The position numbers and the translations under genes were made by a program. A DNA stretch of 64,000 nt from NCBI GenBank assembly GCA_013396655.1, contig WBMV01004462.1:1-64000 (forward strand), read 5' to 3'. This document shows positions 1-22,653 of this stretch, in pieces (position 1 is the first letter of the stretch; the number at the start of each line of letters is the position of its first letter). Source of the stretch: Campylorhamphus procurvoides (lineage: Eukaryota > Chordata > Aves > Passeriformes > Dendrocolaptidae). The notes below the pieces were generated by a model. It had not been told where the DNA came from. It was given only the letters and a program-made list of their open reading frames with translations, and made no database searches.

Positions 1-740
1 CTGTGGCCCTGCAGCCCATGGAGCCACACTGGAGCAAGTGGATGCGACTGAAGAAGTCCATGATCCTGCAGGAAGTCTTGAAAGGAACAGATTTTCTGGC
101 CTGACTCGTGGCTCCATGAGAGAAGAGCCCATTCTGGAGCAAGTTTGCTGGCAGGACTTGGGACTGTGCAGGGGAACCATATCAGAGCAACCTGTTCCTG
201 AAAGACAACACTCTGTGGAAAGGATCCATGCTACAATTATTTGTGAAGAACTGTGGCCTGTGGGAAGGAGTCACACTGGAAAGTTTGAAGAATTGTCTGC
301 TGTAGGAGGTATCTCACACTGGAGCATAGGAAGAATGTGAAGAGTCCTCCCGCTGAGGAGAAAGGAGCAGCAAAGACGGCATGTGATTAACTGACTGCAA
401 GCGTCATTACCTGTCTCCTTGTGCTACTTGGGAGCAAGGAGGTAGAAAAAAATTGACAGTGCAGTTAGGTTCCGGAAGAAGAGTGGGGTGAGGGGAAGGT
501 ATTTTAACATTTGGTTTTATTTCTCGTTACTCTAATTGGACTTGATTGATAATAAATTAAACTAATATTCTCCAAGTCATGCCTGGTTTGCCTGTGATGG
601 TAATTGGTGAGTGATTTCTCCCTGTTCCTCTCTTAACCCAGGAGCCTTTAGCTGTATTTTCTGTCCCATGTCCAGCTGAGGAGAGGTGTAGAGCAGCTTT
701 GCTGGGCTCCTGCCATCCAGTCAGAGTCAACCCACCACAG
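1..740 (+). mobile_element. 3' portion of an avian LTR retroelement (ERVL-like), truncated by the window edge
   Basis: This block shares its layout with a second copy at about 19.2-20.41 kb. Both have degenerate subrepeats of the type CCCATGG..ACACTGGAGCA (roughly positions 10-330), then GGAGCAGCAAAG, a purine-rich GGAAGGTATTTT stretch, an AATAAA (551-556), and a terminus ending in CAACCCACCACA near 740. I recognise this organisation as a very common bird LTR-element family; the exact family name is not certain. It lies in sense orientation in the SPIN1 intron upstream of exon 916-964. The reading frame at 38-340 starts with GTG and is made of the subrepeats, so it is not a host gene. The 5' end lies outside the window. 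Confidence 0.7.
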
Positions 741-915
741 CTTCATGAGCACATAATCCATGTCTGTCCCTGCAGAGCCTTATCCCATTGTACCAGGTCA
801 TTCATCAGTCATAACATGAAATGTTTGGATTCTTTACATTTGGCATTCAAAGTGGAGACTTTTATGTAAGTTTTTTAATTATTCTTCAGTAATTCCACTA
901 TCTTTTATATTGTAG
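741..915 (+). other. SPIN1 intron, 3' end
   Basis: This is unique sequence between the LTR element and the coding exon. It ends with a pyrimidine-rich stretch and a TTGTAG acceptor immediately before 916. No other feature is visible. Confidence 0.7.
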
Positions 916-11460
<10,545 letters not shown>

Positions 11461-13845
11461 GTGTCATAATGAACTTCTGCCAAATTTGTGGAACTATTAA
11501 ATGTAAAATTTGTAGACACAAAGACTTGACTGCTTTCCAGTTTAATGAAAGCTTAAATGTCCCTGCGAACCCACAATCTCTGCCAGCAAAACTGTTTTGT
11601 TCTGAGTAATACAAACATGACACTTTTTGTGTAAAAGAACTCCTTTTCTTGAAGGAAGTCAATATGTTTGGGCAGGAGGGAGTTAAAAGCAAAGAACAGC
11701 TGCAAATTCAAGCTGTGTAAAGTTGATCTAGTATTGTAATCATTAATCTACATTTTTTCATAGATTTTAACTTTTTCTTCAGCCTTGCACTCACTTGTTC
11801 AACTGCCACATGCAAGTGTAGTTTGATATTTTGATACGCCTTCTTTTGTAACATTAAATTTAATTTCTTGGATACTGGCAGTCCTTGTTTTCAGGGTTGG
11901 GACAGAGGTGACTTTTCTGAAAGGTTTACACAGTTTCTGCGGCATCAGGGAGTGCCTAACCCAAGTAACATCAGTCTGCTGTGTTTCTACACTTTACTTC
12001 AAATTTAGCTTTTTAAGAACTTGCAGTATGTGGATATACTTGTGCATTTTTTACTAGTCACAGGGCAGTAGGATAACAAATGTTTGATTTATGCACCTTT
12101 CAGTGAAAAGGCTTTAAACTATAAAAATATATTTAATCTGTATATCCAGTTAATTAGAAAATGCAGGTTAATGGTCCATATTTACAAGTTGTAGGAACGA
12201 GTAAAATACATGCAACAAGGCTGCCTTCAATCCTAAATGTTGTACTTCTTTGTTTGTTATACACACTTCTTAGCAAAACCCAAGTGCTTGGTGCCACAAC
12301 TTTAACAGTATATATGCTACTTCAGAAGACTTTAGACTACACATTGGCATCAGTAGTCTCTCATTTAATATCAAAACCTAGCAACCTGAATGTTTGTGTG
12401 TGGACTTAGAAACCTAACAGTAGTTAATATTTTACATGATAAATACAATCTCATGCCAGGGGAGTGGGAGGGGGTGTCCTTTTACATTGAAGATGTAACT
12501 CTAGAGAAGGAGAAGCATTTGTTGTTTTCTGCTGTCTGTTGCATTCCTTTGTGTTGGTTTGCTTCTAATCATTTTGGTTCAAGAAGGCATCTTCCCCATT
12601 TTTTCTTTTTCTGGCTTTTCCACATAAGGAGTGTCTGGACAAATCTACAGTTTAAACCTGTTGTTGCCTTTTGTGGTGTACATTGTACTTGCTTTGAGGT
12701 ATGCTGTTAAGGTGAACTTCATTCTATGAACACTAGAGTTTTGCATGCCAGTAGTGTACTATCTAATGAGAGCTATAGACAGTCTCAGTGGTTCAGTCAT
12801 CTGCATTAGACTGTGGATGTAAATAACAGCCCACAACAGCAGAATCCTTTCACAGTTTTAATCTTGCAAGATAGTTGTAAATGAAACTTAGGGTTTCTTA
12901 TGTGTGGCAGCTTTAAAAAGTATCAGAATTGCAACAATCATCCAGCACAGCAACAAAATTGTCATGTTGCATTAAGGCAGAGCTCTGCAAGTTTCAAGAA
13001 CTGCTTCACAGAAATACAGTATGTGAAGACAGTCAACACTGTTGATGGAAGGAACAAATACCCTGATATCCAACCGTATGCCATTAGTGGAAGGATGCAG
13101 GAGAAGTGCTGTTAATCAGAGAACAGAAGTCTGATGACCTCTGTTGTGGGTATTCTTGATATTGAAGACTCAGTGGTTTAAGCCCCTTTCTGTCCATTTT
13201 TTTTGCCTGGTTTCATATTTTAGCCTTAAGGCTTGTGCCTCATTCTGTGATTGAATGGTAATAAATACTCTCTGTATAAATATGATACCTTAATTCTTTG
13301 TCCATTGCTACTATATTGCATTATGTCCAGTATTTCATCATGGGCAACCAAAGGCAGGCTATTGTCTTTCAGTGATAGCTTCTCGATGCAGTTCTTATGC
13401 AGTAAGTACCTGAGTCATAAATGTTTCTTGTGTTTGAACAAAGTAAGCAGATTTGCAACACAGTGTTTTCATCCTGCAGATCTGTTGTGTTTTCTATTGA
13501 CTCTTAAGAGTCCTGCATGTAAATCTCAAAGCTGAGCCTGGCTCCATGAGCCCAAGTTGATATTTGTGGCATAGGAATGAGTGAGTGTATTGATTATACA
13601 TGAGATACATGAATAACCTAGTACACTGAACTTTGGGCTATATACCTGAGGAATATAAGGTTTGTTTTGAAATATCTGAGGTTTAGGTCTACTGGAACAC
13701 TTTTAGCATTAGGCTTGCATTTGTGGGTTTTCTGCAAGCCTCTTGAATACACCGTGTATTCTGCCCATTAGAGTATAATCTACAAACTGTAAATTTTACA
13801 GTTGTTTTTCAATGTCCCTGTTGTCTGTTGTGTGGGTACCTTCAC

Positions 13846-13922
13846 CTTTTTTTTTTTCTTTTTTTTCCTTTCCCTTTTTTTGTTTTTTGTTTGTTTGTTT
13901 GGGGTTTTTTGGGTTTTTTTGG
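13846..13922 (+). repeat. Pyrimidine/GT low-complexity tract in the SPIN1 3'UTR
   Basis: A poly-T tract interrupted by CTT and CCC grades into (GTTT)n and then GGGGTTTTTTGGG. In the mRNA it would be a strongly U-rich stretch followed by short G runs. The boundaries are soft. Confidence 0.8.
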
Positions 13923-14176
13923 AGAGCTTAAACCACCTTTTTGAGGCTTGAGACTAATTCCACTCCCTGCCCATCTGCTTTGGGCTTTGTTTTAGGCTCA
14001 TGTTTCAGATCTGCATGCAGTGCTTGCGTTACCCTGGTAACTAAATGTTGGTTCCTTTTTATAGGGGTTCAACATTACTTTCCAAAATCGCATAGGGCTT
14101 GTGATGGCACAAGCCACGGATCTTTGTATAAAAGTTATTCACCTTTCACATTTACCTGCTGTAGTATTGTTGTATA

Positions 14177-14198
14177 TTGTGTGTGCGTGTGTGTGTGA
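14177..14198 (+). repeat. (GT)n microsatellite
   Basis: A short imperfect GT dinucleotide run with one GC interruption, inside the inferred SPIN1 3'UTR. Confidence 0.8.
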
Positions 14199-14437
14199 TG
14201 TCAGGCTGCCATGTAAAACTTTTTAAAAAGGGAAAAAAAAAACCAACTTAAATGCAGACCATCCTTTTTTGCATGCTTAGAGGGTTAGAACATTCAATGT
14301 AACAAACTAAAGNATTTTGAACAATGTAGACAGTTCCCTGTTCTCTGCATTTAGAAGTATAAACACTTTAAATCTGTTACTTAATTCTGTAAGTATTTTT
14401 TATAATTATGATGTAACTCTATCCTTAAAACATTTAA

Positions 14438-14443
14438 AATAAA
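14438..14443 (+). terminator. Probable SPIN1 polyadenylation signal
   Basis: A canonical AATAAA about 3 kb after the stop codon, followed within 30 nt by a GT-rich stretch typical of a downstream element. Alternative signals at 13260 and 14839 cannot be excluded. Confidence 0.6.
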
Positions 14444-14460
14444 CCCTTTATGTGCAACTT

Positions 14461-17400
14461 ATGTTTGTAAATTTGTTCTCATGAGCAAAACATAGTGATG
14501 TGATTTCAGATTGTAAAGAAGCAGTTTCTTCATTTTTGTAATTAAAAGGATTTATTATTTTAATGATGAGCCATATGAGCTGGTATAATAATTACGCTGT
14601 GAAATAGTTTTGCTTTCAAAGCCAAATTTTTTTTCCTTTTTTCGAATATAAATGCTGTTTAGGTGGAAGGTAAAGCATATTATTAAATTGTATTTCACTA
14701 AACACAGAAAACCTCCCCTCTAGGGGACTGTGCAAGTCTGTGAAGCAGTCTCTATTTCCAGACCATGTGAAGTATTTCAGCTGTGGCGAACAGCAGAAGC
14801 ATTTGGCAGTGATTTGGTGATGCATTCATCTTTGAATTAATAAAATTCTAAATTCAATTAAGCATATTTTGCTGGTGTGAAAATACAAAGTTGATCCAAT
14901 TTAGAGGTGATAAGCCGAGAAGATAACGCCACCACCTTGTAGATTTTCTAAGTCCTATAAATTGTGAAGATTTTGGTTAAATTAGTAAGGCAGACTTTCC
15001 TTGTTGAACAGATTTTCTTTATTACTACCTCTTTTATGATAATAAAGGGTGCATGGCACGTAAGGATACGGTATGGTGGTGGACTTTGGAGTGTTATGTT
15101 AACAGTTGGACTTCATAATCCTAAGGGTGTTCTCCAACCTCAATTATTCTGTGATTTCAAAACACATTTTAGGCACCAAGCTCATTAGATTTGTACTGAA
15201 GAACTTGGAGCATGCAAGGATGCAGTTAGGGTGAATACCCAGACTCTCTAGTTCCCTTAGTTCCCTGTCCCATTTATTGTATCTGGTTGCCTGAGACACT
15301 GGTCCCAGTGAAGATTTATATTATGTACATCTGCGATTAGGGAGAGTCTAAGACCTTGCTTTAGCAGGAGTATCACATCCAAAAATCAGCTGCTTATCTG
15401 TGTGAGCTGGCTACATTAAATGATAATTAAAAATACATACACTAACATTTTGCAACTAATGCCTGAACCTGTTCTGTATTACCATATTTCTGATAAACCA
15501 ACTTCAGTTTGGTGGCATCTTCCTCTATATAAAAAAAAGAGAAGCCTTATAAAAACAAAGATATTTTTGTTATCTATTACTGCAGTAGTGAAAGTGTCCC
15601 TGAAAGCTGGGTATTTAGGAACTCACTTAGAAGCAGCTCAAGTGTCAATGCTTTGAGACAGTAATGTCCCACAGATTTAGGAGAGTGGCAATGAGGGTCC
15701 TGCCCAGAGCTACAGTTTTAATACTACTGTACTGTATTTTCACCTGTCAGGTTCCTCCTCGTGCATATGAACAGGTTATATTTGGAGGGATAAAAAAGTT
15801 GCCCTTTGTTCAGTGAGTTATTTATTTTGACATGATTTTTTTTTTTTAATATTCATACTGTAAGCAGTTGAGCCATTGATGACATCAGAGGACTTAATTG
15901 TTTTCTGGAAAGGATAAACTTTAGTAAGGCTATTTTGGAGGAGGTTGGGTTACTGCAATTTAAGATCATTAAACTCTAAAAGGAAAAGCAAGAACAGGTC
16001 AAGGAAAGCACAGATATGTTCTTTCATGCTCAAGCACTGGATTAATAAAAGATTTTCACTGTTTGACACACTTAGAACCCTTTTTTCGAATCTCTTATTT
16101 CTTTTTCAGTAAGTTCCTGCCTTGGCATGTTACTTCACTTAACTCTTTGCCGATATCAATACCTTACCATTTTAATTAATTTCAGGATTGGCACCCTAGG
16201 AAAGTTACCAAACTAGTAAGCGTTTTTTCTGCTCTTCCCACTGCCTTGTGAGTTTCCTGATTTCTCTTCCAAATTCAGAATGCAGAGTTGCATATGCACT
16301 ACGTACACCTGTGTATGCACAACAGAAAGCAGCTGAGGTCTCAGCAGTGTAAGGTGGTGCCAATACTTCCCTATTCTAATTAGATGTTAATTACAAATGT
16401 TAAATCAGCTATGATTTGCATAACTTCACTTGTATGCAACTTGTGTAAATGGGTTTTCAGCCTGACAGTTTAAAAACCTCTATGATTTGGCACTGGTTCC
16501 ACCCACTCTCATGCAATTAGTCCGTAAATTTACTTGTATTTGATGTAGTCTGACTTCTACAGGTCCTTTTTGAGTATTTTGGTATAAAAATATAAAGACT
16601 GATCTGTTCAAAGCTGATTTTAGTATTAAACACTGACATCTGCACATTTGCTTTGATTTGTATAATCTTGTTACTTAGGTATGTTCCACCCTGACGTCAG
16701 TGTGAGGCATATTTTTGTTAACTAAAAAAAATCAGAACAACTTTACGCTACTTTAAACACTCATTCATATTAATCAAAGTGATTTCAGGTAAGCAGCCGT
16801 TACTTTGGGAGGGGAGAGGACTTTTTTTTCTTTCTTTTATGGACGATTGTTCAGTGACAGGGCAGCACTTAGTCCTGCTGCACTACCAGGTACACGTGGT
16901 ATATTCGGCTTTGAATGACTGCTTAAAGTATCTTCTTAAGGATCTTTACCACTGAAGCCATGCACTTGAAACACTAGTTGTCATACTTTACATAAAAGCT
17001 ATCATTACTTTGATTTTATAACACCATTTACCAACTCCTAGCCATTTTTAACTCAGAGATTTTTAAGTTAAACTCTCATTAATTTAATGAATAAAATCCC
17101 CAACCTTTTAAACTGTAGGAACAAAATAAATCAACACTAATAGCAGAAGCACTAGAGAAAATAAAATCATTCCAAGGTTATGCCCGAAGTGTAGAAAGGA
17201 TAGCAACAGCAATTTTTACAAGAAACTTTTTGCTACATTGCCACACATTTCATTATGGAAAGTTGAAACTGGGTCTTGCTGGGAATCCTCAGTATTTTCC
17301 AGCATTGTTCATTCATTCAGTTTTCTGCCTTAAAAGGATATTCATTCTGCGTGACACAAAATTCTCTTCCATTGTTAGTGTTGCTCAGTGTATTGTCTAC

Positions 17401-18439
17401 TCAGAAGCTGGCAGACAAGAAATAAAATGAAAAGGGGGAGTTACAGTGCAGCTTTCTGCAACAGTGAGGTTACAAAAGTGAACTACTCAAATTCAGAACT
17501 TCTGATGGAAGAGGAAAAGAATAGAACAAAAGGAACCATCATCTACTGATCATAAACTGTGAATAAGAGTTCTTTCCAGAAGAAAGTAAGACTGAACAAG
17601 AGAATGCTTATAATGTATAAGAGATGCAAGGTATTAAGTTTTACTGAGAAGATAATTAATTGTTGCTTACAATGGGCAGTGCTTTCTAATACTGTAAATC
17701 CAAACATCATTATCCTGACCCTTAACTTGATATTGCAAGACTAGCAGTATACATAGAAGATTCATAGCGTTTTGGCTTCCACAGATTTAGTTTACCATTT
17801 GGAAATTCTTGTATTTAAAATAAATTATGCAGTCAGATGTCCCAAATTAATATCACATGTGCTCTAAATTCTGGATTTACTTCAACAAATACCACTCTTG
17901 CAGATTATAAGATTCCAACTACTTAAAATTCCTACCAATTGTTACTATTTAATCATACTCCTCCAGATAATCTGAAAGTGTGAAAAGGAGGACCTGAATT
18001 GCTTCATATTTTTATAGAATACTTGCACAATATAGAATATATTGTGTGCAAGGAAAGAAATACTTGAAGAGTGCTAAAAACCTCACTGCAAAAAGCCTGT
18101 GATGCACTTTATGCTTTGTGTTGAGATGCTTCTTTGTGGAATATCAACATTTTTTTGCACTCAGCCTGGGTTCTAGATTGCAGAGATAAATGATGCTGAT
18201 GACTTTGGCTTTTTCAGACAATAACAAAGAAAAGTATGCACTGTGCTGCTAAGACAGAAATGTGAAATATGTAGATCTCTGCTTTTCAGTAAACTATCTG
18301 ATTATATCAGTGCAAGCATTTTAGAAATAACTAATGCAGTTTCAACATTTGTTTTGATTTTCTCACTGGAATTAGTCACTAATTAGTCTTGAATGGCTAC
18401 CTGACAAGAGTAGAGGTAATGGTTGGTCTCTCTAGAGAA
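14461..18439. other. Intergenic AT-rich DNA
   Basis: There is no gene I can support. The only recognisable element is a short CR1 3' relic near 15.1 kb. Small homopolymers occur (T tract near 15838-15848). Open frames here are short and without domains. Confidence 0.6.
15076..15158 (+). mobile_element. CR1 3'-end relic
   Basis: The sequence keeps the CR1 tail pattern: GTTGGACTTCATAATCCTAA, then TCTCCAACCTCAATTATTCTGTGATTT. That is the last part of the CR1 3'UTR in sense orientation. It is diverged and 5'-truncated. Confidence 0.75.
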
Positions 18440-19207
18440 AATGGTGCCATGGAGTGAAGTCATTTGGGCAACCAACTGAAATTTGAACTGCCTTTTGGGA
18501 TGGCCATGAGACAGCAAGCTTCTGCAAGGTATGGCAGCAACTGAATCTGCTTTTTACTAGCCTTTCTACTAGAGATGTAAGGGTATAGATATTTAGTTCT
18601 GAAGCAACACTCCTTTACTGACTGAGCCAGTTTTAGGTTGGTCCTGTCCCACACTATAGTGTTCTCTTTGCATTGTGATTCACAACAGATAAGGGCTCTG
18701 TCTTGATGCTCTGGTACTGAACGTGCCCTGTCTGACTCCAAGTCTGTTCAAGACTCAAGTCTTTTCAAGGTCCAAAGCCATCTCACAGGAAGAATTTGTG
18801 CCACAGCCAACTGGAGATGCAGAATGAAATATGGTCTTCACTGTGAACACTGAAGACTTATGCTTTGAGGTTTCTTCAAAACTTAACTGTCTGCTTATGG
18901 AGACAACAGTTCTTCTAGTGGCAGACAACATCAAGAGCTTCCAAGTTCTTGCGTCCCAGACCCAACTTGCTTCTTCACTGTGTCCCATTTGCAGTGGTCT
19001 GTTCCTGTGGCTTAGCCCCAGTGCCACCCCTGGAGTAGCCGTTTTTAAGTGAGCAACCTTATGATATCTTGAAGAAGATGACTGAGTGAAAATAATTCCT
19101 CTTTTGAATTGTTTCAACCATAGAACAAGTTTTGAGATGAAATTATTATTGGGATGCAAGAACCTAAAATAGACGAATTGAGTATACATCATATGTTGGC
19201 AGCAGAG
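18440..19207. other. Unexplained stretch with long minus-strand open frames
   Basis: This stretch is slightly more GC-rich than its neighbours. Two minus-strand frames stand open: 18460-18741, and 18755-19279 (GTG at 19279; the first ATG is at 19192, giving about 145 codons). I recognise no domain in either, and no splice-consistent partner exons. It abuts the LTR element at 19.2 kb and may be an older part of it or another decayed repeat. Confidence 0.35.
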
Positions 19208-20414
19208 AGGTTGTAGGTGTGGCTTCTGGGGGAAAATACATGGGGCTGCCCTCAAAGCCAGTCCCAACAGTCCCACCACATGACACAGCTCAGCCCATCG
19301 GCCAAGCTAGGGATGCCTCTGGAAAGCATATTAGAGAAAGAGCTACAAGAATGCTACAAGACAGCTGTGAGAGGGGAATAAGATTATTCGAGAGCAACAG
19401 TCCTGCAGACACACAAGTCAGTGCAGAAGGAAGGACAGAAGGTGCTCCAGGCATCAGATCACAGGTTCTCCTGCAGCTCATGGTGCAGCTGGCTGAGGCA
19501 GGCTGCCCTGCAACCCTTAGAGGACCTTAGTGGAGCAAATATCCACACTGCAGACACTGCAGGACCCCGTGCTGCAGCAGGTGGACATGCCCTGAAGGAA
19601 GTTGCCATCTGTGGAAGTCCACCCTAGAGCAGACTCCTGGCAGGACCTATGGCCCTGTGGAAATGAACCCACATTGGAGCAGTTTTTCCGGCACGAACTT
19701 CATCCCAGTGGGGACACACACTGGTGCAACCTGTTCCTGAAGGACTGCAGCCCATGGAATGGACCAACAATGGGCCAGGGTGGAAAACTGAAAAAGTGTG
19801 AGGAGGAACAAGGAGCAATGGCCCTCAACTGAAACACAAGAAGTTCCAATTCAACACGAGCACAAACTTTTTTACAGTGAGGATGGCAGGGCACTGGAGC
19901 AGGCTGCCCTGGGAGGCCATGGAGTCTCCCTCTCTAGAGACTTTCAAAGCCCATCTGGATGAGTTCTTATTTGGCGTGGGGTTAGACTTGGCAGGGGGTT
20001 AGACAAATGAACTTCGGAGGTTCCTTCCATTGATTCAGATTCTGTGAAGGAGCAGCAAAGATGAAATGTTACGAACTGATCCCAATCCCCATTTTCCAGT
20101 TCCCTGCACCAGTACAGAAGGAGGAGGTTGAAAACTCGGGAGTGAAATCGAACCTGCCAGAAGAAGTGGGAGGAAGGTATTTTTGGTTAGGTCTTTACTT
20201 GTTACTATCCTACTTTGGTTTTAATTGGAAATAAATTCATTTTCCCTGGGTCAAGTCTGTCTTTCCTGGGATGGTACTTGGTAAACAATGTCCCTGTTTT
20301 TATCTCAAAAGATGAACTTTTACAACACCTTTTCCTCCCCTGTTCTGTTGAGGAGAGGGACTAAGAGAGCAACTGGGTGGGCTTCTGGCAGTCATGCAAG
20401 GTTAACCCAACACA
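19208..20414 (+). mobile_element. Avian LTR retroelement 3' portion (same family as 1-740), with nested CR1
   Basis: This repeats the architecture of the copy at the window start. Subrepeats with GGAGCA and CCCATGG (about 19500-19790) are followed by GGAGCAGCAAAGATG (20050), GGAAGGTATTTTTGG, AATAAA (20230-20235) and a terminus GTTAACCCAACACA near 20414. The 5' boundary is soft. Open frames inside are shadows of the repeat. A CR1 3' fragment interrupts it at about 19818-20046. Both copies are on the + strand, 19.7 kb apart, and too diverged to be a pair from one insertion. Confidence 0.65.
19818..20046 (+). mobile_element. CR1 3' fragment nested in the LTR element
   Basis: The sequence follows the CR1 C-terminal coding and tail consensus: ATGGCCCTCAA, then CACTGGAGCAGGCTGCCCTG, GGAGTCTCCCTCTCTAGAGA, GGGGTTAGAC and GATTCAGATTCTGTG. 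In frame it still resembles the CR1 ORF2 end (HW.RLP....SPSLETFK). The octamer AAGGAGCA occurs on both sides (19810-19817 and 20047-20054), while the uninterrupted copy at 1-740 has it once. That is consistent with a target duplication. Confidence 0.8.
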
Positions 20415-20494
20415 CTACATTAGGATTTATTCTACCCAACAACCCTGTATATGATGTGTTTTTTTCCTGAGATAATTTGCTATAGAATTGAAAT

Positions 20495-20566
20495 TGAAAA
20501 ACTCATAAAATGGCTCAGGTTGGAAGAGACCTTAAAGATCATCTGGTTCCACCCTGCCATAGGCAA
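20495..20566 (-). mobile_element. CR1 3' relic, antisense
   Basis: AAATGGCTCAGGTTGGAAGA, then CCTTAAAGATCATCTGGTTC and CACCCTGCCATAGGCA, is the CR1 tail read on the minus strand. Only about 70 bp remain. Confidence 0.75.
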
Positions 20567-21921
20567 AAAATCCCATCAAAATTATGTGATTATATGAAAA
20601 TCAAAGTTCATGAGGTAGAGGCTAGCAGATGACACCTGAGTCTTTGATATCTCCCAGGTTAAATGTCACTCTTTTCTTAACTCATGTTCAACCAAAGGAA
20701 TGGGCCTTACCTTCATAGGCTTTTTTTTTTTTAGTGGAGTTTTTTACCTACAATAATCTTCTAGTGAGATTGCTTTGTCAATTATTTCTCTGTTTCTAAT
20801 GATTTTAAAATTAGAGCACATAATACTATAGGTTAGGAAATGTTATGTATTCTGAGTATGTCCCTGCAAATGGGAGGTCTTTGGAATTTTATAGTGGTTA
20901 GATAAAATACCATGTGCAATATAAATATATAAATGACAGTCAATCGCGGCCTTAAAATAACATTCCCTTTATGCAAACAGCAAAACAAGAGATTTCCTCT
21001 GAAAATGAGCATGCCAGACAGAAAACTCTGTAGACTGTGTGCAAACTCCTGAGACAAGTGACTGCAGTGAGGTCAATGTGCTCTGCCAAAACTCCTATTA
21101 GGAGCTTCTACTAGTGAATACAACATAGCTGCATTGGCAGCTTGCTTATTTGCAGGAAAGTATTCTTGCTTTCAGCATGGTCAAACCTTGGCTTCCCTAG
21201 GACTTGTTCTTTTTTTTTTTTTGGCTAATGAAGAAAGATACAGAGGGGGAAACTGGAATGGGAGTAATACAAAGCCAAAGCTGAGTACTTAAAGCATGCT
21301 CTGTTTGTATTGGTGTTACATTCTGAGTGTGTAAGGAACATAATAATTTAATAAAACAATAGGTCATTTCAAGGGTATCTTTTAAAGATGAAGCTGAAAA
21401 AAATGTTGCTGAAACAGAGCCATTATACATGACAAGCCTCTTAGTAGTGTAAATAGAAATAATATAATCCTTTTGTTCTTTAAAATATAAATATCTCCAT
21501 TAAAACTAATATTGTCAGTGATCATCTGAAATCCTTGGTTTAATTAAATCATTCAGTCAATCTAGCTAAAAGAAAGGCAGCTAACAAGATGGACAGGAGT
21601 AGATCCAGGCTATCCTCTCCATGACTTATTAAGATTCTATTCAGGTTTTGACAAAAGATGTGCAGCAGCCAATTGCTTTTGTATGCATCTATCAAATTAC
21701 TTAAGGTAACTGAAACTACTATTATAATTTCAGAGACACTCCATCAAAAGTTCAGGCAAATGAATAGAATTTGATTGTGGTGGTTGCTATGACTGTAGAA
21801 AGCTGAGCTAGATTCTGAGGGAAGATCACACAGCTTTACACTTCTCATAAGGCACATAAATGCAAGATCTAATGCTGGATGACTCTTACTCTGAAAGGAA
21901 TGCAACCAGTCAAAGGTCTTG

Positions 21922-22016
21922 TCACAAAAACAACACAAAAGAACCCCAAAAACCAAAACCTAAACAAAAAAACCCAAACAAATCAAAACCAAACAAAAAC
22001 TCACAAAAGAAAACAA
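21922..22016. repeat. A/C-rich low-complexity tract
   Basis: CAAAAAC, CCAAAAACC and CCCAAACAAA motifs with no fixed period and almost no G or T. Similar tracts recur at 25055-25135 and, in the other strand sense, at 50479-50552 and 62621-62700. Confidence 0.85.
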
Positions 22017-22653
22017 GAGGAACACCAAACATCCACTTAGTTACATTAAACAGCCAAAAGGCTAGAGTGAAATGAAAAATGTCTCTTAACTCAAATGATC
22101 TAGAGCAGAGTTTTGCTACAGTATTTTTCCACCTTTTCAGGTACAAATGTTATTCCTTGTCGCCTTGTTGCTGCTGTATTAGATGACTCCATATTGCTTC
22201 CCCATTGTACCTGTTTAGAAGTCAGACATTTTAGAGCACTAATATTTAGACCATCTAGCTCTATTTGGCATGTGATATACACTGATCAGGATAAAATTAA
22301 ATACAAAGGATGGATGAATCAGGCTTTTGATTCTGCAAGTTCATATACCTTTGCTACTTTCCCACTATTCAGCACTGCTAATCTTGAAACTGGGAAAATG
22401 AAAAGAATGTCCCCCTAATTGCTGCACTTCCTATAACAGATTTTTTTGTATAGCTAGACTCTATTTATAGGTTTCAGTGTTTCCTGATTAAAAGGAAAAT
22501 TACTCCTTGCAAACTCTCAAATCCAGCTCATTTTTAAGTATTTGTAAGAACATTCTTTCATCCTTCATGTATGCGCTATTGTTTATTTATACCAGTGATG
22601 CATGTTAAACTGAGATCCAGGGCTATGTCTAAATGTTTGTTTAAAATGGTTAT

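Larger units (their letters stand above)
11461..14460 (+). other. SPIN1: SPIN1 3' untranslated region (inferred)
   Basis: About 3 kb of non-coding sequence follows the stop. It ends at a strong AATAAA (14438-14443) followed by a GT-rich TATGTTTGTAAATTTG stretch. A 3 kb UTR suits the long spindlin transcripts known in vertebrates. Possible earlier and later signals are AATAAA at 13260-13265 and 14839-14844. A Pumilio-type TGTAAATA occurs at 12818-12825. A long U-rich/GU tract lies at 13846-13922, a (GT)n at 14177-14198, and a single N at 14313. Confidence 0.7.
20415..22653. other. Intergenic AT-rich DNA
   Basis: No gene is visible. It holds a short antisense CR1 relic (20495-20566), a T tract at about 21211-21222, and an A/C-rich low-complexity tract at 21922-22016. 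Short open frames lack domains. Confidence 0.6.
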
